NCBI GenBank assembly: GCA_050955045.1
Contig: JBPBQV010000010.1
Coordinates: 62,001 to 126,000 of the forward strand
DNA length: 64,000 bases
Source: Mucilaginibacter_A sp050955045
Lineage (GTDB): Bacteria; Bacteroidota; Bacteroidia; Sphingobacteriales; Sphingobacteriaceae
Direction: 5' to 3'
The position numbers were made by a program, and so were the translations under genes. The notes under the pieces are model-generated. The model ran no database searches and was not told the origin of the DNA. It saw nothing but the letters and a program-made list of their open reading frames with translations. Below are positions 53,514 to 60,936 of the stretch, one piece after another (position 1 is the first letter of the stretch; each line of letters opens with the position of its first letter).

Positions 53514-53780
53514 ATGAAAAAATCAAATTATTTCTATACGTTTTTGCTTTTAGGAATTCTTGCTGTAATTATTTATGGTTTTTTAAATTATTTTTTCGTT
53601 ATGGTTGGTTTAATTGCTTTTTCAAGTGTGTTTAGCTTTGTGGTGTTTCTGGTTCAAACGCGTGTAGATGTATCTGCTATTAATGAAAACTCTGAAGAGA
53701 AACCGATTGATTTCTACAAAGTTAACACCAGAACTACTTACTACGTATCCGAACAGCGCAAACAAGCAAATGCAGACTAA
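53514..53780 (+). CDS. Small membrane protein, family not recognised
   Basis: An 88-residue protein with two hydrophobic helices (about 8-24 and 27-46) and a polar tail with FYKVNTRTTYYVSEQRKQ. No family recognised. The ATG at 53514 is preceded by CAGCAA and no Shine-Dalgarno. It is followed after 28 bases by another small membrane-protein gene. Confidence 0.6.
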   Translation: MKKSNYFYTFLLLGILAVIIYGFLNYFFVMVGLIAFSSVFSFVVFLVQTRVDVSAINENSEEKPIDFYKVNTRTTYYVSEQRKQANAD

Positions 53781-53808
53781 TTGATATTCTATCTTGCAAC
53801 CTTTTTTT

Positions 53809-53967
53809 ATGAATGATAAATCTAAAAAAGATACTTCTTTTTTGCTTTTCTTGCTGATTGTATCAGTTATCATTGGTACTATATTTTCTGGTTTTGCTAA
53901 AAATATGGTTACCCGTACTGGCAATAAACCCATATATCTCATTGGCAATACACAGGACAAAAGATAA
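53809..53967 (+). CDS. 52-residue single-span membrane protein
   Basis: ATG at 53809 to TAA at 53965-53967. A charged start (MNDKSKKDTS) is followed by one hydrophobic helix (LLFLLIVSVIIGTIF) and a polar tail ending NTQDKR. It reads in the same direction right behind the 88-residue membrane protein. Existence rests on a clean frame, a plausible topology and position; function unknown. Confidence 0.5.
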   Translation: MNDKSKKDTSFLLFLLIVSVIIGTIFSGFAKNMVTRTGNKPIYLIGNTQDKR

Positions 53968-54018
53968 TTTCAGGCTGAAACATTTTCTAAAGATTTCCGC
54001 TTAACTTCCTTATTCCTG

Positions 54019-54030
54019 ATACTGTTTTTA
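54019..54030. repeat. Copy of the sister word TAAAAACAGTAT
   Basis: ATACTGTTTTTA on the plus strand, upstream of the exonuclease gene. A TAATTTTG at 54067-54074 nearby could be the -7 box of that gene. Confidence 0.45.
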
Positions 54031-54112
54031 CAGTATAAAAACCTTCATCATTTCCATAAATCATTGTAATTTTGAAACACCAATAAATTACTAATGAGTT
54101 TGATTTTTAGCT

Positions 54113-54817
54113 GTGACAGATAACCTGCTTTTTATTGATACTGAAGCTTCCGGGTTACCTAAAAAATGGAATGTGCCATATTCTAAAGTTAACAACTGGC
54201 CGTTTTCCCTACAAATTTCGTGGTTAATTTATAAACGAAACGGCATGCTTGTTAAAAAAGAAGACCATTACATCAGCGATAATGATTTTGAAATTGCACC
54301 CGCCGCACAGCAAATACATGGCATAACCCAGGAGTTTTTAAACCAGCAAGGCGAGCCACGGCAAAAAGTATTGCAGTTGCTATCGCAGGATATGCAGCTG
54401 TATCAACCTATGCTGATCGGCCATTTTATGGAGCTTGATTTTCATGTAATCAGTGCCGATTTCTTTCGTTCCGGTGTAGAAAACTCAATTGTAAATTCGC
54501 CTTTGTTTTGTACGATGCTTGCAACCAAAAACCTGATCCGCCATCCTCAGAACAAATATTTACGCCTTGGCGATTTGTATCAATTTTTGTTTAACCAGCC
54601 GCTGTTGCATCAACATAATGCTTTAATTGATGCAACCGCAACTGCAGATTGTTTTTTTGCATTGCTTAAAAATGGTGAAATTAACGATGAATATATATCA
54701 AAACAGCAATCGCTAAAAAATCACGACCAGCCAATTAACCGTTTTATAGGCTGGGTTGTTGTACTATTGATACTTCTTTTACTAATCATTTTATTAACTT
54801 ACCGTGGAACAACTTGA
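54113..54817 (+). CDS. DEDDh 3'-5' exonuclease with a C-terminal membrane anchor
   Basis: A 234-residue protein of the DnaQ-like exonuclease superfamily. The acidic residues are in place: Exo I FIDTEASGLP, Exo II LIGHFMELDFHVI and Exo III HNALIDATATADCF with the H and D. The usual soluble domain ends near residue 190. It is followed by a polar linker and a single hydrophobic helix (about 208-228, GWVVVLLILLLLIILL), an unusual addition. The start is GTG at 54113; the ATG at 54094 is out of frame. The next gene starts 14 bases before this stop. Confidence 0.88.
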   Translation: MTDNLLFIDTEASGLPKKWNVPYSKVNNWPFSLQISWLIYKRNGMLVKKEDHYISDNDFEIAPAAQQIHGITQEFLNQQGEPRQKVLQLLSQDMQLYQPMLIGHFMELDFHVISADFFRSGVENSIVNSPLFCTMLATKNLIRHPQNKYLRLGDLYQFLFNQPLLHQHNALIDATATADCFFALLKNGEINDEYISKQQSLKNHDQPINRFIGWVVVLLILLLLIILLTYRGTT

Positions 54818-56708
54818 ATTTCTTAAAAAAGTAGAGCCGTTTAACTTATTGCCAGCCGAAACTTTAACAAGTATTGCCCAGCAGCTGCAAAAGGTAACTT
54901 ATAGCACAGAAACTGCCATTTATCAGCAGGAAGTTACTAAAATGAGAGGTGTAGATTTGATTGCTGCTGGCGAATACGAATCTTTTTTTTATGATAACCA
55001 GCACAATAAGCGTCTGGTAGAAAACCACCGCGAAGGTTTTTGTTTCGGAGGCCAATCCATTTTACTTAACCGCAATCGTGCTTTGCGTTCTGTAATTGCA
55101 AAAGAAGGAACAGTGGTTTATTTTCTTCCCAGAAAAACCTTTAAAGCACTTTGCCAAACGTTCGAAAACTTTTTTCAGTTTTTTACCATCGATTTTGGCA
55201 GAAGGATGATGAACGAAGAGTTTGCAAACTTTTTTAAAAATCCGGCATCTTTTGCAGAAGGTCATGGTACAACTGATCAGATCTATTCTAAAAAACTGAT
55301 CGATATAGAACAACGCGAAATCATTTCCTGCACCACTAATACACCTGTTTACCAAGCGGCCACAAAAATGGCAGAAGCTAAAGTAAGCTGCCTTTTTGTT
55401 AAAGACGAGCAGGAAAAAATTGTAGGCTTTGTTACCGATATTACCATCAGAGATAATGTGGTAGCCAAACAGATTGATGCCGGCAGCCCCATCAGCAGCG
55501 TGATGGACAACCAAATTATTTCTATCAATGTGCAGGCGTATATTTACGAAGCTATATTGATGATGTTCAATACCAAAACGCGCTATCTGCTTACAGAAGA
55601 AAACGGAGAATATATTGGTTTTTTGAGCCGCAACAAATTAGTAAGCGACCAGGCGCAATCGCCATTGGTATTTATCCAATCTGTAAAATCAGCTTCATCC
55701 GTAACAGAACTTAAACAAAAATGGCAACGCGTTCCATTGTTTGTCATCCAGTTGCTTGATCGCGGCGTTAACGCAGAAATTGTAAATCAGGTAATCACAA
55801 CCATTGCAGATACGATTGCATTGAAAGTAATCGAATCTGTAATTGAAGAACTGGGTACGCCACCGGCAAAATTTGTTTTTATGGCTTTAGGAAGTGAAGG
55901 CCGCAAAGAGCAATCTTTAAAAACAGATCAGGACAATGCCATTGTTTATGAAGATAAAGCAAACGAACACCGCGAACCGGTACGCACTTACTTTTTAACT
56001 TTTGCCGATATCGTGTCCGAACGTTTAAATACCATTGGTTTTGTTTTTTGCAGTGGTGGTTTTATGGCGAAAAACCCGAAATGGACACACTCTTTATCAC
56101 ACTGGAAACGCAATTATACGGAATGGATGGAAGAGTCTGTGCCGGAAACGATCATCAATTTTTCTACTTTTTTTGATTGTCGTTTTATTTATGGCGAAAT
56201 CGGAATCATGAATGATTTGAAAGGTTTTCTGGATGATGCGTTGAAAAAACCTATGGAAAAAGTGTTTTTCCATATGGCCAACAATGCTTTGCAATACGAA
56301 CCGCCGCTTACGTTTTTTAGAAATATCCGTACCATTACACGTGATAGCAAGGAAGTTTTCGACATCAAAAAAGCAATGACACCAATTGTAGATTTAGTGA
56401 GGATTTATGCGCTAAAAAACCGCATTTTTGAAGTAAACACAGGTGAACGCTTAAAAGCTTTGCAAGAAAAAAGTGTTTTTACGGAAACCGAGTTTCAAGA
56501 GTTAACGCAATCGTATTACTTTTTGATGAGTATGCGTTTAAAAAATCAGGCTAATCAAATCATTCACCAAAAAGTAGAACCTGATAATTACATCCACATC
56601 AACAATTTAACAACGATAGAAGAAGCTACTTTAATAGAAATATTTAAGATTATTAAAAACTTCCAGCTGGGTATAAAAGTCCGTTTTACCAACCGCTTGT
56701 TAAATTAA
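54804..56708 (+). CDS. cNMP-binding/CBS/DUF294 nucleotidyltransferase-like signalling protein
   Basis: A 634-residue cytoplasmic protein. Domains in order: cyclic-nucleotide-binding-like (about 5-125, with EGFCFGGQSILLNRNRAL), a CBS pair (about 175-285), a DUF294 nucleotidyltransferase domain with MALGSEGRKEQSLKTDQDNAIV (about 355-376), where GS and the DQD acidic pair match the GlnD-type active site, and a helical DUF294 C-terminal domain. The target nucleotide and substrate are unknown. The start is GTG, inside the 3' end of the exonuclease gene, so the two are translationally coupled. Confidence 0.92.
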   Translation: MEQLEFLKKVEPFNLLPAETLTSIAQQLQKVTYSTETAIYQQEVTKMRGVDLIAAGEYESFFYDNQHNKRLVENHREGFCFGGQSILLNRNRALRSVIAKEGTVVYFLPRKTFKALCQTFENFFQFFTIDFGRRMMNEEFANFFKNPASFAEGHGTTDQIYSKKLIDIEQREIISCTTNTPVYQAATKMAEAKVSCLFVKDEQEKIVGFVTDITIRDNVVAKQIDAGSPISSVMDNQIISINVQAYIYEAILMMFNTKTRYLLTEENGEYIGFLSRNKLVSDQAQSPLVFIQSVKSASSVTELKQKWQRVPLFVIQLLDRGVNAEIVNQVITTIADTIALKVIESVIEELGTPPAKFVFMALGSEGRKEQSLKTDQDNAIVYEDKANEHREPVRTYFLTFADIVSERLNTIGFVFCSGGFMAKNPKWTHSLSHWKRNYTEWMEESVPETIINFSTFFDCRFIYGEIGIMNDLKGFLDDALKKPMEKVFFHMANNALQYEPPLTFFRNIRTITRDSKEVFDIKKAMTPIVDLVRIYALKNRIFEVNTGERLKALQEKSVFTETEFQELTQSYYFLMSMRLKNQANQIIHQKVEPDNYIHINNLTTIEEATLIEIFKIIKNFQLGIKVRFTNRLLN

Positions 56709-56742
56709 TACAGCTACATTTTTCCCTGCATTTTTTGGGGAC

Positions 56743-56756
56743 ATGCTTCTTTTATC
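56743..56756. repeat. Exact copy of the iterated word
   Basis: ATGCTTCTTTTATC in the gap between the signalling-protein gene and the MFS gene, 35 bases past the stop. No other feature is visible in this gap. Confidence 0.55.
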
Positions 56757-56831
56757 GGCAAAAAATCTTTGTTGTTTCGATTTAACAAACGGGTTTTACA
56801 AAACTTCATAGCAGATAATTGTTAAACTGCT

Positions 56832-58040
56832 ATGAATACACATGATCCGCAGCAAGCCAATCCCGGAATAAATAAATTAACCTTGTGGGTGATGACAGTT
56901 ACTACCGGATTGGTGGTAGCCAATCTGTATTATAATCAGCCCTTGCTGGATGATATTGCCCGAACTTTCCACGTAAGTAACGGTGCGGCCGGAAACATTG
57001 CCATGCTTACACAAATAGGTTATGCATTTGGCATGTTGCTGCTGATTCCGCTTGGCGATATGCTGAAACGCAAAAGATTAATTATGGTTGATTTTGGCCT
57101 GATCATCCTGGCATTATTGCTGGCGGCTTTTGCACCGAGCTTTCCAGTAATGCTGCTGGCCAGTTTCCTGATCGGCTTTACTTCTATCGTACCACAGTTA
57201 ATTATCCCAATGGCAGCCCATTTGTCCAAACCGGAAGAGAGGGGAAAAACGGTAGGTTTTGTAATGAGTGGTTTGCTGATTGGTATTTTACTTTCGCGCA
57301 CCATCAGCGGTTACGTGGGCGCACATTTTGGCTGGCAGGTAATGTTTATGGTGGCTGCCGGATTGATGCTTCTTTTATGGGTGATTATTTATTTTCTTTT
57401 CCCGGAAATCGAGCCGCAATACAAAGGCAGTTATCCCAAATTGATGCGCTCACTAATTCCACTAATCCAAACAGAACCTTTGTTACGCCTTGCAGCCATA
57501 CGCGGTTTTTTATGCTACGCCTGTTTCGGTGCGTTTTGGACAACCCTGATTTTTCTACTGCGCCAACCTCAGTTTAACATGGGTAGCGAAGCAGCCGGCC
57601 TGTTTGGTTTGGTTGGTGCTTTTGGCGCTTTAGGTGCTGCTTTTATGGGCAGAGTCAGCGATAAAACCAATCCTTATACGGTTACTACTTTTTCTATTAT
57701 ATTAATTGTAATTTCTTACATGATATTTTTTGTTTCTGGCAGAAGTCTTACCGGGTTAATTATTGGTGTAATTTTACTTGATTTAGGCGTACAAGCCACA
57801 CACATTTCTAACCAAACCATGATCCTTTCACTTTCTGCAGAAGCTAGAAACCGCCTGAACACTGTTTATATGGTTTCGTATTTTCTGGGTGGCGCAACCG
57901 GTACTTTTTTAGCCAGCCGCGTATGGAACACCTGGAACTGGCACGGTGTAACCATAGTTGGCTTAACGTTATCTGTTGCTGCGTTGTTAGTTCATATTGC
58001 ATACCGCAAAACAGTACAGTTAAATCTAAAACTGAATTGA
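56832..58040 (+). CDS. MFS transporter
   Basis: A 402-residue permease with twelve predicted helices. The N-terminal half shows LVVANLYYNQPLLDDIARTFHVS and the loop 2-3 motif GDMLKRKRLIMVDFG, and the C-terminal half MGRVSDKTNPYTVTTF. YNQPLL at the first helix is typical of a group of Bcr/CflA-like and arabinose-type exporters in proteobacteria and Bacteroidota. The substrate is unknown. Confidence 0.93.
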   Translation: MNTHDPQQANPGINKLTLWVMTVTTGLVVANLYYNQPLLDDIARTFHVSNGAAGNIAMLTQIGYAFGMLLLIPLGDMLKRKRLIMVDFGLIILALLLAAFAPSFPVMLLASFLIGFTSIVPQLIIPMAAHLSKPEERGKTVGFVMSGLLIGILLSRTISGYVGAHFGWQVMFMVAAGLMLLLWVIIYFLFPEIEPQYKGSYPKLMRSLIPLIQTEPLLRLAAIRGFLCYACFGAFWTTLIFLLRQPQFNMGSEAAGLFGLVGAFGALGAAFMGRVSDKTNPYTVTTFSIILIVISYMIFFVSGRSLTGLIIGVILLDLGVQATHISNQTMILSLSAEARNRLNTVYMVSYFLGGATGTFLASRVWNTWNWHGVTIVGLTLSVAALLVHIAYRKTVQLNLKLN

Positions 58041-58229
58041 TTTCAGAACAGCATTTTAGTATACAAAATCAATTTTAAATAAAATCCAAACAATAATCTT
58101 ATCAAAAAGATAGTTTCTATTGCTTTGATATAGTTTTCTGCGGAATGTATCAAAATTTATAAAAGTTTTGGTTTGAAGGAAGTTTCCTGGCATCATCTTA
58201 GAACACACATCAACAATAACAACGGAAAT

Positions 58230-58427
58230 ATGACTCTTAAAAACAGCATTCCCGATAAAACTTCCGAAGAAAAAGATTGGGAAGATCCATTGAATCCGGA
58301 AAACCCTAGTGATAGTAGAAACGAAGAACAATTTACCAGGCAGGTAAATGAAGCGAAGAGAAGAAAGAACAATTTAACAGAGAAAGACCACATTGATAAG
58401 CCCAGAAAAACTGGTAACGATAAATAA
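58230..58427 (+). CDS. Small highly charged protein
   Basis: A 65-residue, very polar protein rich in D, E, K, R and N (SEEKDWEDPLNPENPSDSR, EAKRRKNNLTEKDH), likely disordered. No family recognised. The open frame extends upstream to a TTG at 58173, but the ATG at 58230 is the better start. A copy of the sister word lies at 58238-58250 inside it. Confidence 0.5.
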   Translation: MTLKNSIPDKTSEEKDWEDPLNPENPSDSRNEEQFTRQVNEAKRRKNNLTEKDHIDKPRKTGNDK

Positions 58428-58447
58428 CTAACCCTAAAAAACTCAAA

Positions 58448-58606
58448 ATGAAATCATATACAACCTCTATTAATAAAATGATGAAAAACTTTGACAAAGA
58501 GTTAAAAACCATTTTGGAAAAAGATATAGCAACTGCAAAAACAGCACACAATGGTTTAATTAAAAACATTGATGCATTGCCTGATATTCAATTAAAAATT
58601 GCATAA
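58448..58606 (+). CDS. 52-residue helical protein, unknown
   Basis: ATG at 58448 to TAA at 58604-58606. Two likely amphipathic helices (TSINKMMKNFDKELKTILEKD and IATAKTAHNGLIKNIDALP). No family recognised. It starts 20 bases after the charged protein gene and ends just before a strong terminator, which supports it as the last gene of a small transcript. Confidence 0.5.
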   Translation: MKSYTTSINKMMKNFDKELKTILEKDIATAKTAHNGLIKNIDALPDIQLKIA

Positions 58607-58620
58607 TCTTTTACTAACAA

Positions 58621-58668
58621 TTTAAAACAAAAAATCCTGTTTAACCAAGCAGGATTTTTTGTTTTAAA
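58621..58668. terminator. Strong bidirectional terminator
   Basis: A 19-base perfect inverted repeat around TTTAACCAAG: the arms share AAAAAATCCTG/CAGGATTTTTT and extend to TTTAAAAC/GTTTTAAA. It separates the plus-strand small genes from the minus-strand GH5 gene. Confidence 0.93.
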
Positions 58669-58714
58669 GGGCTTCAAATCTGATATAACTATGCGATTTT
58701 TAGCAGTAAATATA

Positions 58715-59794
58715 TTATTTCAGGCCATTAAGCTTTTTTATCAAATCTACCTCATCCTGCCGATAAGGCGTACCGTCTATTTTAAAAATATCGTGAAACC
58801 ATTCTAATGGTTCGCCTCCGTTAGCCATCGGCGTATCCCAGGCATAAATGGTATTGGTTTTACCAGTAACAAACCCCCAGTTAATAGCACCAACATTTTC
58901 TTGTTTAAGCAGCGGCATAATGTTGAAGAAACGACTATTCCTTATCCGTGCCATATATTCTGTACAAATTAGTGGCCTACCAAAAGTTTTTAACAGCTGA
59001 ATTACGCGCAAGTGCATTGCTGGTTCTTCGTAATCGTGGTAAGTAATTACATCAGAATGTGTAATTTGAAACTGGTTTAATTTCTCAAAATCCCAAGCCC
59101 AAATACCTGCCGTTATGGGTTGATCAGGATTTACGGATCTTGCCCATTCAAAAATATGCGTTAACAAAGGCAGCGAACTTTCTTTTTTATCAGAGTTGCC
59201 CGGCTCGTTGTATAAATCCCACAACAAAATCCGTTTATCATGTGCAAAACGCATCATTACATCTTTTACATATTTTTCTAATGCCGGGAAATTAGCTTCA
59301 TTACTTGATGCCGGAGTACCAGGATCTTGCATCCAGCCGGAATTATGGATACCAATTTTGGGTTCCGGCTGCTTTCCCGTTTGCGGAACCTTGTTCCAGC
59401 AATCATCAAAAAACACAAATAAAGGTTGTATATGGTGTTTTTGGGCGATGGTTAAAAACTGATCCATTCGTTTTTTAAATCCTTCGGGATCTTGTTTCCA
59501 GGCCAAGCTATGTAAAAAAACACGCATTGTATTAAAGCCAATTCCTTCGGCCCAGTCTAATTCTTTGTCAATTGTTTTTGGGTCGAAAGTATCCGCCTGC
59601 CACATTTCCAGCTGGTTGATAGCATTAGCCGGAATATAATCAGCACCCGAAAGCCATTGATGCTGCGCGTACCATGCGTTAGCCTTTGCTGCCGGCCAAA
59701 CTGATGCTGTTTTTACCGGTACTTTTTGTGCAGATAACTGGGTTCCAACAAAAAGAAAAAAGTAAATAACCAGAATACGTTTTTTAATGTTCAT
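58715..59794 (-). CDS. GH5-like glycoside hydrolase
   Basis: A 359-residue exported enzyme with the signal MNIKKRILVIYFFLFVGTQLSAQ. The catalytic acid is in LLWDLYNEPGNS and the nucleophile in PLICTEYMAR, both in the order of clan GH-A. NTMRVFLHSLAW is the arginine-containing strand before them. Bacteroidota homologues are often labelled cellulase or 1,4-beta-xylanase; the substrate cannot be fixed from sequence. It follows the GH43 gene after 41 bases, so the two probably act on the same plant polysaccharide. Confidence 0.88.
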   Translation of the reverse strand: MNIKKRILVIYFFLFVGTQLSAQKVPVKTASVWPAAKANAWYAQHQWLSGADYIPANAINQLEMWQADTFDPKTIDKELDWAEGIGFNTMRVFLHSLAWKQDPEGFKKRMDQFLTIAQKHHIQPLFVFFDDCWNKVPQTGKQPEPKIGIHNSGWMQDPGTPASSNEANFPALEKYVKDVMMRFAHDKRILLWDLYNEPGNSDKKESSLPLLTHIFEWARSVNPDQPITAGIWAWDFEKLNQFQITHSDVITYHDYEEPAMHLRVIQLLKTFGRPLICTEYMARIRNSRFFNIMPLLKQENVGAINWGFVTGKTNTIYAWDTPMANGGEPLEWFHDIFKIDGTPYRQDEVDLIKKLNGLK

Positions 59795-59835
59795 GCTGTT
59801 TTTAGCTGATAAAAATTGAAGAATTAATAATTATA

Positions 59836-60903
59836 CTACTTTTTCGTTTGGATTTTTTTTTCAGAAGGAACAGGAATTGGTGTTTCGGCTTTAACCGGTA
59901 ATCCGAAGTGCGGTGTGCCATCTTTATTCCAAGTAAATTTTTGTGCTCTTGGTGATCGGTCACGCCCGCAACCTTGTCCCGGCTCTGAGTTGGCGTGATA
60001 TAAAATCCAGTCTTCCGTTCCATCAGGAGATTTAAAAAATGAATTATGGCCGGGCGCGTAAACACCATTTTCTGGCGATTGCTTGAAAACTGGCTGAGTT
60101 GATTTTTTCCAGGAAGTAGGTTTAAGAAGGTTACTTTTTGCAGAAGCAGTAAGCATTCCTAAAGCATAAAAATCTGTCCAGCAACCACTTGCAGAATAAA
60201 CCAAGAAGATTTTATTGCCATGTTTTAAATACTGCGGACCTTCGTTTACATCAACATGCGGCGGATTGTTAGGATCGTGCAAATCGCCGTTTTTTTCCCA
60301 CGCATAAGTTGGGGTAGAAATCATTACGCGCTTTCCGCTAAGCGTCCAGGGGTTTTTCATTTTAGCAATGTAAATGTTTTGCCGGCCATTTGTGTCGCCG
60401 TCCCAACCGGCCCAAATCATATACAGCTGCCCGTTTTGCTCAAAAACATCACTGTCAATAGCCCATTTATCCGCAGTAACAGCAGCTACTTTTCCTTTTA
60501 AAACCCAGTTTCCTTTAAATGGATCGGCAGAAGTGTTTTCTAAAACATAAGTTCGATGCTGGTTATTATTGCCATTATCTGCTGCAAAATACGCGTACCA
60601 TTTTCCTTTGATAAAATGAAATTCGGGCGCCCATAATTCTTTAGAATAAGCGGTTCCGGCAGGCGGAACCCAAATTGTTTTATGTTCAGCAGTTTTTAAA
60701 TCTGCCAGGTTTTTGGTTTTCCACAGCACTAAGCTATCTTGCAAAGTATTGGTATAATAGTAATAACCGTTTTTGTAAAAACTGTACGGATCGGCACCGG
60801 AAGGCAGCAACGGATTGGTAAAAGTTTTAGCTTGGTTTTGTGCAAGAGAAACTGAAAAAAGCAGTGGTAAAAACAGTATCAGTAAAAAGCAATTCTTTTT
60901 CAT
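59836..60903 (-). CDS. GH43 glycoside hydrolase
   Basis: A 355-residue secreted five-bladed propeller enzyme with the signal MKKNCFLLILFLPLLFSVSLAQ. The three catalytic acids can be placed: Asp38 in PSGADPYSF, the aspartate in AIDSDVFEQNGQLYMIWAG and the glutamate in VDVNEGPQYL. It resembles arabinanase/arabinofuranosidase members that release arabinose or xylose side groups. It lies between the TonB receptor and the GH5 gene with gaps of about 35-40 bases on either side, an apparent operon. Confidence 0.9.
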   Translation of the reverse strand: MKKNCFLLILFLPLLFSVSLAQNQAKTFTNPLLPSGADPYSFYKNGYYYYTNTLQDSLVLWKTKNLADLKTAEHKTIWVPPAGTAYSKELWAPEFHFIKGKWYAYFAADNGNNNQHRTYVLENTSADPFKGNWVLKGKVAAVTADKWAIDSDVFEQNGQLYMIWAGWDGDTNGRQNIYIAKMKNPWTLSGKRVMISTPTYAWEKNGDLHDPNNPPHVDVNEGPQYLKHGNKIFLVYSASGCWTDFYALGMLTASAKSNLLKPTSWKKSTQPVFKQSPENGVYAPGHNSFFKSPDGTEDWILYHANSEPGQGCGRDRSPRAQKFTWNKDGTPHFGLPVKAETPIPVPSEKKIQTKK

Positions 60904-60936
60904 GTTTTTATTTGAATTGTATTTATAGGATTAATA

